DNA from: Goniomonas avonlea
Taxonomy: Eukaryota > Cryptophyceae > Goniomonadida > Goniomonadaceae
Length of the DNA: 10,251 bases
Assembly (NCBI GenBank): GCA_003573635.1
Contig: QUTJ01031185.1
Coordinates: 1 to 10,251 of the forward strand
Reading direction: 5' to 3'
Part shown: piece after piece, positions 1 through 7,548 of the stretch
Numbering within the stretch: position 1 is the first letter of the stretch
Layout: each line of letters opens with the position of its first letter
The notes under the pieces: model-generated
Told to the model about the DNA's origin: nothing
What the model saw: the letters and a program-made list of their open reading frames with translations, nothing else
Databases searched by the model: none
Position numbers and translations under genes: made by a program

Positions 1-1
1 A

Positions 2-82
2 GGTAGCAGTGACAACAACCTGTCTGCCCTTCTCTCAGGTCTCAACCTCAAGAACGTCGAGGCTGCCGTCACTGTCTTTCAA
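2..82 (+). CDS. Candidate 3' part of a host exon, cut by the left edge
   Basis: Read from base 2 this stretch gives a peptide with the pattern DNNLSALLSGLNLKNVEAAV and then TVFQK. Its codons end mostly in C or G (GAC, AAC, CTG, GCC, GTC), as expected of coding DNA. A donor-like GTCAGT follows the AAA of the last codon at about 81-86. Beyond that point the frame degenerates into T- and C-rich low-complexity sequence ending at a stop, which fits an intron. No family is recognised, and the peptide is too short to assign a function. It could be a chance open stretch. The upstream part of the gene would lie outside the window. Confidence 0.28.
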
Positions 83-272
83 AAGTCAGTTTTCCCCCGC
101 TCGAGTCGGTCCGATTGTGGGCGAGCCTCTGCCCCTCTGCCTGTGACTCTGCCTCGCTCTCTCTATGCAGCCTGCTCTGTGTTGCGTGTGTGCTGCGTGC
201 TGTGTGTTGCTTGGTTGCTACAGTTCTTTGATACACAGAGATAGAGTGACACTGCTCATTTTGGCTTGTGAA

Positions 273-527
273 CTACAAGTTGACGGTGTCAACCATCAAA
301 CATGGGAACATCCGACGGACGTAGATGCACGGAGCTGGGAGCTTGATTGAAGCTGGCACGGGTTCCAACGCCAAATCATCTTCGTTGAACAGCTTGACCA
401 GGCCACAGGTTTCTCTGGTGAGCCAGAAGTCGGACTTGCGAGACCGCAGGGAAAGAGTGGGATCTCTTTCGGTGATCTTGCCGCCAGAAATACTATCAAC
501 CATTGGTGTCGGCTGGACCTTTACCAC
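273..527 (-). CDS. Candidate minus-strand coding stretch, unknown protein
   Basis: An 84-codon frame on the minus strand has a balanced composition, with segments such as GGKITERDPTLSLRSRKSDF and LVKLFNEDDLALEP, and codons rich in C or G at the third position (ATC, ACC, GGC, AAG, GAC, TTC, CTC). It ends at a TAG in 273-275. An ATG at about 503 is internal to the frame, and a CAG acceptor-like site lies close upstream, so this may be a last exon rather than a whole gene. The plus strand over the same bases (325-573) is also open and less protein-like in codon use, but cannot be excluded. No domain is recognised. Confidence 0.27.
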   Translation of the reverse strand: MVKVQPTPMVDSISGGKITERDPTLSLRSRKSDFWLTRETCGLVKLFNEDDLALEPVPASIKLPAPCIYVRRMFPCLMVDTVNL

Positions 528-2580
528 GCTTGATCTTATTGCTCTTTGCCAGATTGAGCAGGCCGCCCCCTAGTGTGCTGCCCATCCATGCCCATGAGGA
601 CTGTCTCTTTTTTTTTGGCAGTCGTGTCAGTCATTGTTTGCGACCACTGCATCGGCAAGGAGGATGCGTTCCAGTTTGAGATCGGCACAGATGTGCACCT
701 GGTTTATCCCCATCTACGAGGGCTCCATCGGCGAGCAGCAGGCTTTGAGGCCAGCAAGATTCGATGCTGACGCTGTGATTGTATGGAGAAGCTGCAGCCC
801 CCCCCTACAAACACCTGGCTGTAAACAAGGATAGCTTTAGGCTGACATGAAGCAGCATGACAAAAGTGTGCATGCTCGGAGGCTGTGAGCATTTTCACAC
901 AAGGTGGATGATTACAATGCCAAAAGAGTCGGCCATGCATCAGCTCCGCCATGGCCCATTTGCATTGATCAAAGCACAGTTTGTTATTTCCTTCTGTTTT
1001 GTCCGGCAATCAACGACACTCCAGTCATGGGACGAAGCAATCCAGCAAAAGACAAGTGTTGCCTCGCAATGGAGCTTGCCCAGCTGGGTGATGCCCGTTT
1101 CGGCCGCCTGCATATCGCCGGTGCCTGGTTTGCCTGGTGCAATAAAGTGGCTCCTGACAACTGGGCCATATCACACAGGCCGCACCATATGCTTGTTTTT
1201 GTTTCGGCAGTGTCTGCCCTTGAGTCAGGTTTTGAATGTCCCATCAGCTTCTGCCCTGCTGTGCAGGTTCGCAATGAGCAGCCCTCCATCTACGGCTTGT
1301 GGGTGGGTGTGCTTGTGATGTAGGTGCGCTTCAATGACTCATGAATCAAAACCAAACCCACAATGCTGTTGTCACCCTCACTGGCCAAGCATAAGACTTG
1401 CAATGGGCACACGAAACGAATGGTGTTTACATGTACCTGGATGGCCCCTACAAGCCCATTTGGAACCCCTGGCAGTGAGTTGAGCATGGGTGCCTCCTCT
1501 GCAACTGCCCACAGCATTCTTATGATCTGACACCTCCGGATCGAGTATGGTGGCTTCTTCAAGTCAGAGTGGTTTACAGGGCATTACCCTGATGACTTGT
1601 TCTTGAGACTATCAGAGAGGCACCGGCGGCATATGTCACAGTGAAGCTTGGGTCCATGCTCATCGCTTGGGCCCATGCTCGTCACCGACTGTGGCGGAGA
1701 TGGACATGCAGTTGGCGATGCCAGCGACTGTGTTGTCAGCACCGCAGGCAACTGCAGGTCACAGACGCACATCGGCTCCTACCACGAACCCAATCCTGAT
1801 CACCAGACCTAGCTCGCTGTCTACACTCCAGTGTCTGACCGTGTTGCTTCAGTAATCAAGTATGCTACTTGTTGGCTGAGCACTTGTTTGTACTGTGACT
1901 CACTTGTGCACTGTGCACTGTGCACTGTGCATCAAAGACGGGTAGGGAGCCTGTGTTCTCCCCACCTTAACCAATATGCACTTTTGTCACACCGAGCCAT
2001 AATCCACTGGCCATGTGACTTTGGAACGGGGGGTCTGCCCCTTCGAGTTTTGAGATGCTATTGCATATCGCTTGAGTAGAGCTGGAAACTGCAGCTCAGT
2101 GTCTCACCCGCTGGTTTTTTGTTCGCCCTCCAAACACCCCCCCTCCGTCAAGTTATCGAATAGGTGATCACATATTGCTAGAGTATGATCAATCGTAAAC
2201 TGCCTCCGTGTATATCACCCGCTAACTGCACATGCTCTTATAGCACGCTCGCTCTTTGTTAACAAGCTGTGTGAAGTTCCTTCTCCCAACTAACTCATCA
2301 TGGTGTGGCAACCTGTGTCAGTCTCATGTGATGACACTGTGGCTCTCCTAGTGCCTACTTGTTGTAAACCAGCCCGGTTTAAGGAAACCAGCACGCGGCT
2401 CGTTTGGCCACGCGATCTCGTCATTGAATAACAGTTGGAGAGAGAAAGCAGAATAGTTCTGTTGGCTAGATTTTGGAGGGGTGACCGCTGATGTAATTCC
2501 TAATCACCAAAACCCACATAAACCAGCCGACTCAAGCTAGCCACCAGTCTATGCACCAGTGACAGCCACTAAGTAGCCAC
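528..2580. other. Long stretch with no gene that can be supported
   Basis: No recognisable gene, tRNA or rRNA is seen in these two kilobases. Between 857 and 1323 two plus frames (153 and 139 codons) and one minus frame (101 codons) are open at once. This reflects a scarcity of stops, and none has a recognisable motif. A plus frame at 573-770 contains a coding-like patch (pattern GKEDAFQFEIGTDVHL at about 656-704) that could be an exon remnant, but it soon loses any protein character. Near 1650-1676 a phrase of about 14 bases (CCATGCTC plus TCG or TCA) is repeated. From 2080 to 2580 the sequence is ordinary AT/GC-mixed non-coding DNA. Confidence 0.5.
1906..1931. repeat. Heptamer tandem repeat (GTGCACT)n
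   Basis: Three complete copies of GTGCACT and a partial fourth follow one another without a mismatch. Each copy contains the palindrome GTGCAC. It lies in non-coding sequence and is most simply a small microsatellite. Confidence 0.85.
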
Positions 2581-3053
2581 TAGGATGTCGACTTTGACTC
2601 AGGTGGCGCAGGGAAGGGATCGATGTTGACGTGCTGCCGACTCTCACTGACACCGACATGGCGGGGCTCGGTCTCTCCCTGGGTGACCGCCGCAGGATTC
2701 TGTCGTTTTGTGCGCCGCAGTCGCTGCCTGGTGAGCGGAGACACGTGCCGGTTGTGTGGGGGGGAAATGCTGTTGAAGGAGTCTTCTGTCGGATGTCCAG
2801 CTGATGTCTCTGATGTCTGCTGGCTGATGCCTGATGCCTGGTCTCTGGCTGTCGTTTGACTGATGATGTCACATCTGGTGTGACCTCTGATAATTTGTCT
2901 GTATGGTGCATGTCTGACATCTGCCTGTTCTGATCCCTGGGGTGACTGCTCCTTGTGATATTGCTTTACCAGGTAATCAAGCAATGTCATCCGAGAGGGG
3001 CAGTGACATGCTGCAGGTACAGTTGGATGTTTTGCTGTTTTGTTTTGATGAGT

Positions 3054-3076
3054 GGGGCGAGGGGGAAGGGGGGGGG
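3054..3076 (+). repeat. G-rich tract with G-quadruplex potential
   Basis: Runs of four, five and nine G are separated by only two or three bases (CGA, then AA). The nine-G run can supply two of the four G-tracts that a quadruplex needs. It directly abuts the ACAG microsatellite. Confidence 0.6.
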
Positions 3077-3077
3077 T

Positions 3078-3114
3078 GACACACAGACACACAGACAGAC
3101 AGACAGACAGACAG
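3078..3114. repeat. Microsatellite (ACAC/ACAG)n
   Basis: ACACAG units pass into six uninterrupted ACAG units at 3091-3114. This is ordinary simple-sequence DNA in a non-coding context. Confidence 0.92.
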
Positions 3115-3333
3115 TGAGCCAGTGCTAGATTCCCTAACACCCCTGGGACTGCAAGTGTGTGAGAGACAGAGACAGAGTGTATGCGAACAGCCTGGAAAGC
3201 ACTGAGCGGCAGCGAGGATGTTAAGGAGCAGGGGACGCATGGCCTTCAAAGTATCTCCAGGTGTGGGGGGGGTACCAGATTGGTGCTTTCTTGTGCTATT
3301 GGTTGATCAGCGGTGGATCTTTGCAACACTCAC

Positions 3334-3427
3334 TCTGTGGACAGGTGCCAATTTCGTCGCCACCACCGCATCCGAAGGCACTGGCACCGCCGTAGCTATT
3401 CTGCTGGCCATCATCATTTATTTGCAT
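3334..3427 (-). CDS. Candidate first exon of a minus-strand host gene
   Basis: On the minus strand an ATG at 3427-3425 opens a short frame rich in Asn, Gln, Gly, Asp and Cys (pattern GQQNSYGGASAFGCGGGDE), then EIGTCPQ. Codons are strongly C- or G-ending (GGC, CAG, AGC, TAC, GCC, TTC). The frame runs into GTGAGT at 3333-3328, a perfect eukaryotic 5' splice donor, and a TAA lies in frame just upstream of the ATG. Together these suggest a first coding exon of about 94 bp. The sequence upstream on that strand (3430-3700) is AT-rich and could be a promoter or leader. The protein family is not recognised, and the following exon was not found. Confidence 0.33.
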
Positions 3428-3790
3428 TTATCTACCATAAAGCTGGCACCTTGGCCTTTTGTCTTTATGAAATCGTGATTTATTTGAAGGATGCTGCAAT
3501 AGTAAGGAAATTTGAAATTGAGATCCATGCTGCCTCTCTTGAGGTCCACATTTTCCTTGATTGTGGTGCATTATACTATGATTACAGGGTGATTCTTTTC
3601 CTTTGATAAATAAGGGGCATGAAGTGTGCAACGATCATTAAGGAAAGCCATGCACAGCAGCGGACAATAAATCAAACTTGAAAGACAGAATGCTCCAGGG
3701 ACCTGCTAAGACCACAGCCAGAAAAAAAACGTATAAACCGGTCGAAACCTTTTTCCGAGCCCGATCGATCCGGGCTGATGGCGCTCCCAT
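3428..3790. other. AT-rich stretch without a clear gene
   Basis: Short frames on both strands cover 3313-3631 but have no coding character beyond the exon candidate. An AATAAA on plus at 3666-3671 could be a polyadenylation signal, but no plus-strand gene ends before it. A hairpin with stem AGCCCG (3758-3763) and CGGGCT (3771-3776) around a seven-base loop lies just before the first copy of the 101-bp direct repeat. Confidence 0.4.
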
Positions 3791-3791
3791 G

Positions 3792-3892
3792 CTCCTGTGG
3801 TGACACAGCAGCTGTCACCCATGTCCCACCGTGAAAAAACCCTATGGCTATGAGCTAAGCCCTAAGGGGTGGGTTTTGGATACACCGGAGTC
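3792..3892. repeat. Direct repeat, copy 1 (about 101 bp)
   Basis: This segment matches 4329-4430 almost base for base. The differences seen are CAGCAGCTGTCACCC against CAGCTGCTGTCGCCC, AAGCCC against AAACCC, and one inserted A near the end. The two copies lie in the same orientation with starts 537 bp apart, and the flanking sequence outside them is unrelated. That is the arrangement of terminal direct repeats of a small element, or of a tandem duplication that has lost similarity elsewhere. Read on the minus strand this copy would be the downstream (3') repeat. Confidence 0.85.
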
Positions 3893-3906
3893 CAGAATAA
3901 ATAGAT

Positions 3907-3912
3907 TTTATT
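3907..3912 (-). terminator. Candidate polyadenylation signal for the minus-strand ORF at 4056-4343
   Basis: The minus strand reads AATAAA here, about 145 bases after the stop codon of the ORF and just before the downstream repeat copy. The position fits a 3' end inside the repeat-bracketed unit. The surrounding DNA is A/T-rich, so chance occurrence is possible. Confidence 0.3.
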
Positions 3913-4055
3913 GAAATAAATCAACACCACGGGGTATTGAGACACCCCCAGCGTGGAGAGGCGGAGCGAAGCGGAGTCGTCGGCTGGTCCCCCCCTCCCC
4001 CCGACACCCTAGGGTGGCGGGGCTTGGGGCGATTGGTGCGGCTTTTTCTGTGTTC

Positions 4056-4343
4056 CTATCCTATGCCCTCTCGATCTGCGGTCCGCCCTCTCTTGTTCTG
4101 GTGTTGGTGTTCTGGTGCGTCGGGGTCTTGTTCGTCTGCACTTCTGTCTGACAGGTACCCTCCCTGGCCGTCCTCTAGGGCCGTTCGTAATTCTGCTGCC
4201 TTCCATTTAGCCTGGTGCCTCCTGGCTATTTCCTGTTCAATCCTCCTGGTGATCAGGACCCGCGTGGGTGCAGGCTCCGAGTCTGCCTGTGTCCTTGCCC
4301 TCGTCCTTCGTTCTGGTAATATCAAACTCTCCTGTGGTGACAC
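4056..4343 (-). CDS. Hypothetical protein of the repeat-bracketed unit
   Basis: A 95-codon minus-strand frame opens with an ATG inside the 4329-4430 repeat and occupies most of the interval between the two repeats. The product is charged and helical in pattern: about residues 28-60 alternate Arg/Glu/Ala/Lys (RRIEQEIARRHQAKWKAAEL), and a hydrophilic tail is rich in Asp, Gln, His and Arg. It resembles a piece of a nucleic-acid-binding or coiled-coil protein, but no family is recognised. A second minus frame (4009-4206) overlaps it and could continue the tail after a frameshift. The overlapping plus frame 3937-4371 is Cys/Ser/Leu-rich and looks like its shadow. Confidence 0.4.
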   Translation of the reverse strand: MSPQESLILPERRTRARTQADSEPAPTRVLITRRIEQEIARRHQAKWKAAELRTALEDGQGGYLSDRSADEQDPDAPEHQHQNKRGRTADREGIG

Positions 4344-4430
4344 AGCTGCTGTCGCCCATGTCCCACCGTGAAAAAACCCTATGGCTATGAGCTAAACCCT
4401 AAGGGGTGGGTTTTGGATACAACCGGAGTC
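4329..4430. repeat. Direct repeat, copy 2 (about 102 bp)
   Basis: This is the second copy of the repeat at 3792-3892. On the minus strand it contains a single telomere-like stretch (TTAGGGTTTAG, about one and a half TTTAGGG units), a run of six T and the start codon of the neighbouring minus-strand ORF. It would be the upstream (5') repeat of a unit read on the minus strand. Confidence 0.85.
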
Positions 4431-4964
4431 ATCTGCAAGTCCTACGAGATATGTGTACGGTTGGGCGCGTACATATGGGCTGCGTACAGCGTATTTCTAG
4501 AGATAACCAATTTCAGATAACGGTCGGATCCATGTTAGCTAACTTCGGGATCGATTTGACTAACTGATCTAACTTTGACTGATTTTGAGTATTCTGGATA
4601 TCATGCGTTGAGAGCGAGGTCGTTGAAGCTTGAGAAACCGCCTGAGAAATAGAATTTATTTCAAAAGAGAAACAACACTTGAGAAACCGCCTGAAGAGTC
4701 CCCTGGAAAGGACGAAACCGGTCGCGGGAATAAAAAATCCATTCGAGTGACCTCAAGCTCTACTCCAAGGTCAGGGGTCTGCCCTGATTAACAGCGCTTC
4801 ACGTTGTTGTAGCTGTTTCCAACTCAAACACCAAGTACTATCGGTCCGGAGAGCGCCGGGTTCATCGCCCCGACCCGCCACGGACTGCCCTTTCAAGGCT
4901 AACAAGCCAAACTTTTGTCCATTTGGACAACCACCCCGAACTGACTAAACTTTAACTCACCGAG
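4431..4964. other. Spacer ahead of the zinc-knuckle ORF; possible element leader
   Basis: No gene is seen. A 17-bp direct repeat (CTTGAGAAACCGCCTGA) occurs at 4629-4645 and 4678-4694. The motif GTAC recurs with GCG neighbours at 4456-4490. A phrase CGAAACCGGTCG near 4713-4724 resembles the AACCGGTCGAAACC at about 3737-3750. The minus strand has AATAAA at 4660-4655. The stretch could include the 5' leader or promoter of the element whose first ORF starts at 4965, but no defined promoter or tRNA-primed binding site was recognised. Confidence 0.35.
4629..4694. repeat. 17-bp direct repeat pair
   Basis: CTTGAGAAACCGCCTGA is found exactly at 4629-4645 and again at 4678-4694, with starts 49 bp apart. 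The intervening bases are unrelated A-rich sequence. It could be a footprint of a small insertion or a local duplication. Confidence 0.85.
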
Positions 4965-5228
4965 ATGTCTGGGTGGGGAGAGAAGACTGTCCCGCAAGCT
5001 GGTTGGCCATCGAGGACATCGAGTGATCAACCACGACCTGACCAGGACAACAACAACAACCGAGATGAACGACGTGATGACCGGAGAGACGATCGACCTG
5101 AACGGAGACACGACACTGCGAGATCGGCAACTCCGTTTATTTGCTACAACTGCAACAAGGTTGGCCATAAGGCCCGAGACTGCCACGAACCGAGGGATCG
5201 GGTGAACGTGACCGACCCGCCTCGGTGA
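4965..5228 (+). CDS. CCHC zinc-knuckle protein, gag-like
   Basis: The 87-residue product starts at an ATG in the context CACCGAGATGT. It has a Gly/Trp/Pro head, then a strongly hydrophilic stretch of Asp, Arg and Asn (about residues 26-50), and one retroviral-type zinc knuckle: Cys60, Cys63, His68 and Cys73 in the order C-X2-C-X4-H-X4-C (around CYNCNKVGHKARDC). Such knuckles bind single-stranded RNA or DNA and are typical of Gag proteins of LTR and other retroelements, though cellular RNA-binding proteins also carry them. The stop at 5226-5228 overlaps the next frame, which is open from 5171, so a longer protein may have been split by a frameshift. It is short for a Gag, and a knuckle this near the start is unusual. 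Confidence 0.62.
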   Translation: MSGWGEKTVPQAGWPSRTSSDQPRPDQDNNNNRDERRDDRRDDRPERRHDTARSATPFICYNCNKVGHKARDCHEPRDRVNVTDPPR

Positions 5229-5775
5229 CCCAAACGCTGGGCATGACATCGGCCCTTACGGCAATTGAGTCCCTCCAGAAGGAAATGGAGGAGCTCCGAG
5301 CGAAGACGTTGAAGAAGGAGAAAGCGACGAAGAGAGAAACGGAGGAATCGCCGAAGAGATCGACGAAGAAAGCGACGAACAGTTCGTCGAAGAGTACGTC
5401 GAAGAGTTCGTCGAAGAAGGAGGAGCCGCCCTCTGACTCGTCTGGATCGGGGTCATCGGAAGAGGCGGAGACATCGGAGGACGAACGAAGGAGACCGATA
5501 AGGAGGCGAAGAAGAGACGAGACAAGTACGTACGACAACACCCGAGTGCCGCGGGCGACCAGAAGGAAGGGANGAGGTACTGGAAGAAGTGGACGTTCTG
5601 GGAGCCGGAGCTCTGGCACCAGTTTCGGATGTTCCAAAGACGCAGTTACGACGTTGACGGCAACTACCTCGGTGAACCGGAGGAGGGAGCCGGAGAGAAG
5701 AAACGGAAGCAACCCGAGAAGGAGAGGAAGAACCGAGCCAGGAGGCATGCCTCGACGGACAGCGCCCGATGGGGT
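5171..5775 (+). pseudogene. Gag-like fragment with coiled coil, frameshifted
   Basis: Downstream of the zinc knuckle, frame 2 is open from 5171 and encodes a heptad-like segment (SLQKEMEELRAKTLKKEK near 5270-5325), a Lys/Ser-rich stretch and an acidic Ser/Glu stretch, then an Arg-rich block. Near the unresolved base at 5573 the protein-like character moves to frame 1, with a Trp-rich segment (RYWKKWTFWEPELWHQFRMF) followed by a Lys/Arg/Glu tail up to about 5770. The switch means an indel, either a true mutation or an assembly error. It probably belongs with the ORF at 4965 as one gag-like product. No catalytic motif is seen. The fragment ends where the minus-strand coding DNA begins. Confidence 0.45.
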
Positions 5776-6876
5776 CTTCTTCTTCTGCGGTGACTTCGGC
5801 GCGGGGCTCTTCATGTTCTTCTTCTTCGCCGCCGCTGCTGCCGCCGCCTTTGTCGACGGGGATTGGCGCAGCTTGCCTTTCACCCGCGTGAACCCTCCGT
5901 TCTCGTCGTCCTCGCTCTCCATCTCCTTCTCCTCGTTCTGGTCCTCGTCCTCCTTCTCCTTCTCCTTCTCTCTGAGCCGGTCCGGTCCGGCTCCATCAGC
6001 TCGTGGTCGATGTCGGTCCCCGATCACGGTCCCGTCGCCCACCTCCATGACGTTCATGAGGTCCTCCGGGTCGTATCCCTTGGGGTGCGGTCCATCACCG
6101 TATATCCCCCTCGCCTCCATGAACCTCTCCCGGTACATGAGTATGTAGTTCCCTCTCGTGATCTGTTTCTCGTGTGTCACAGAGCTCCAATCAAAGTATC
6201 GTGCTACCACTCGCAGCCTATTGATATGTGGCTCGTCCGCGAAGGGTACATAGCTCATCATGAGCCTGGACTGGAGTCGTTTCACATCCATCCGTTCCTC
6301 GTGTTTGTCACTTTCCGTCCATCTCTTCTCGAGTTCTCTGAATACAGCTCTCATGCTCGCACTTAGGTCCCTGATGACATGAGCTATAGCCCATTCTGAC
6401 TTTCCATGTACTCCCCAAACTCTGTATCGATATGTCCTTAGTTTCCCTTCAACTCGAACGCATTCCATCACAACATGATCCTTCGTGATCAAGTCGATCC
6501 ATAGTTCCGGGTTCCCCTCCGACACTGGTGCGAAATGCTCGTGTTTTGTGAACCAATCACGCAGTGCTCTCGTCCTTATCATAAAATAATCGGCATGCAT
6601 CAGTTGGAAAAGTTTTACACACTTTTTACTCAAATTGGCTACGTCCTGTCCGAGTTCATCCATGTCCTTTCGTACCCTTGGTGCATCGAGGCTCAAAAAA
6701 TCCCCTTCAATAACAGGTTCGCCCATACTCCCACTCCCTTCCTCCTCTCCCTCGGAGGGTTCGCTCTCACTCATTTCATCCGAGCTCGTCACGGGCTCCT
6801 CCTCCTCGTCACTCTCATCCTCATATCCGCCATTCACCCATTCCACCGTACTCTCCTCACTCCCAGCCCACTGGGG
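5758..6876 (-). CDS. Unknown protein with acidic head and basic tail
   Basis: The minus strand is open from 6876 through 5137, but protein-like character ends at about 5758; the remainder lies antisense to the gag-like fragment. The head is acidic (DESDEEEEP, then EPSEGEEEGSG). Next come about 200 residues of globular, helical pattern with many Trp, Tyr and Arg (for example RALRDWFTKHEHFAPV, YRVWGVHGKSEWAIAHVIRD, VARYFDWSSVTHEKQ). The last 80 residues are charged: a Lys/Glu/Asp run, seven Ala, and a histone-like Lys/Ser/Pro tail (KSPAPKSPQKKKTPSG). No ATG is found at the start; the first usable start is GTG at 6846, so the true 5' end is missing, spliced or shifted. No family is recognised. 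The head-body-tail layout would suit a DNA-binding or capsid-like structural protein, which is only inference. Confidence 0.58.
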
Positions 6877-6878
6877 TC
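5764..6878. repeat. Short direct repeats bordering the minus-strand ORF
   Basis: GCCCGATGGGGTC at 5764-5776 and GCCCACTGGGGTC at 6866-6878 agree at 11 of 13 positions, with an exact shared core TGGGGTC. They lie almost exactly where coding sense changes from plus to minus and back, so they could be a decayed target-site duplication of an insertion. No inverted terminal repeats were recognised just inside them. Confidence 0.35.
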
Positions 6879-7510
6879 ACTGCTCGAGACCGGAGGGGAA
6901 GAGGAGGATATCGAGGGACCGGAATTGGAGCCTGTGAGGGGCCCGGCACCGGAGAAGACCGCGAGGAGCGTCTATGTGGCACCAAGAACCGGCGGATACG
7001 AGGTGGCGCCGCCACCGGCGATCGAACCACCGCGATCGGTGATCGTACTGGACGCTGAGCCCGGACAAGACGCGGCCCGAGTGAATGCTGCGCCAACCGG
7101 GGTGACGGGATCGTGGAGGACCTCCGAGCAAGAGAGGATGGAGAAGAGGATCCGGGAGCTACGAGAGGCGGAGGCGATGGAGGCATCGAAGGAGCAGAGA
7201 GGCTGGAGGCCACCCGGATGTTACGGACGAATGAAATGGAGGTGCGGGACTTCTTGAGATCCCTCGACTTCATGGACATCCTGACGCCAGCGGCATTGCG
7301 AGGTCGGCAGGCCTAGACGCTACCAAAGCCGATGGGACCTTCAACCAAGTGGTGCGAGCNATAGCCGAGGATGCGGCATCGATTGGGGCGGAGCTGACGG
7401 GAGTGAGGCTGAGGAAGGCGTTCAGGAACCAGCTCGAGAAGGAGGTGGGCAAGGAGAAGCTCAGGAACTTCAAGTTACAAAGGCTGCGAGGTAAAAACAC
7501 CATAGGCGTG
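6879..7510 (+). pseudogene. Plus-strand retroelement fragment, two frameshifts
   Basis: Coding sense returns to the plus strand. Frame 1 (to about 7195) encodes an acidic, Pro-rich segment (GGEEEDIEGPELEPV, later APPPAIEPPRSVIV) and a charged helical stretch (EQERMEKRIRELREAEAMEA). Protein-like sequence then moves to frame 0 (TRMLRTNEMEVRDFLRSLDF, about 7215-7275) and near 7290 to frame 2 (ARSAGLDATKADGTF, then LRKAFRNQLEKEVGKEKLRN), ending in a TGA at about 7521. An unresolved base lies at 7360. The run resembles a linker and a small helical domain of a gag- or pol-type polyprotein. No catalytic motif was found, and no family is recognised. Confidence 0.45.
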
Positions 7511-7548
7511 TGTGTAGTGTGATTATTATCCAACCATCAAAAGATGAA

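Larger units (their letters stand above)
2581..3333. other. Non-coding stretch with simple-sequence tracts
   Basis: Open frames on the minus strand (2549-2920, 2580-3140, 2977-3249) are rich in Ser, Pro, Cys and His and cross the microsatellite, so they read as chance frames. A degenerate GATGTCTG/CTGATGCC-type repetition is visible at about 2795-2860. If the candidate minus-strand exon at 3334-3427 is real, part of this stretch would be its downstream intron. A CAG acceptor after a pyrimidine-rich run near 3150 on the minus strand would suit that, but no clear next exon is seen. Confidence 0.4.

Noticed and set aside
2580-3140. 186-codon minus-strand ORF with repeated Cys-Leu-Ser-Val
   Set aside because: The repetition is the ACAG microsatellite read as protein, and the rest is Ser/Thr/His/Pro-rich without a motif.
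4381-4416. Telomere-like TTAGGGTTTAG on the minus strand as an interstitial telomere
   Set aside because: Only about one and a half units are present and there is no array; the motif is also part of the 101-bp repeat, so chance is the simpler reading.
5171-5228. Programmed minus-one frameshift between the zinc-knuckle ORF and the next frame
   Set aside because: No slippery heptamer of the X XXY YYZ type is visible in the overlap, and other frame breaks in the region point to ordinary indels.
5137-5757. Continuation of the minus-strand frame from 5758 down to 5137
   Set aside because: The frame stays open but turns into Ser/Leu/Phe-rich low complexity antisense to the gag-like fragment, so it is a shadow and not part of the protein.
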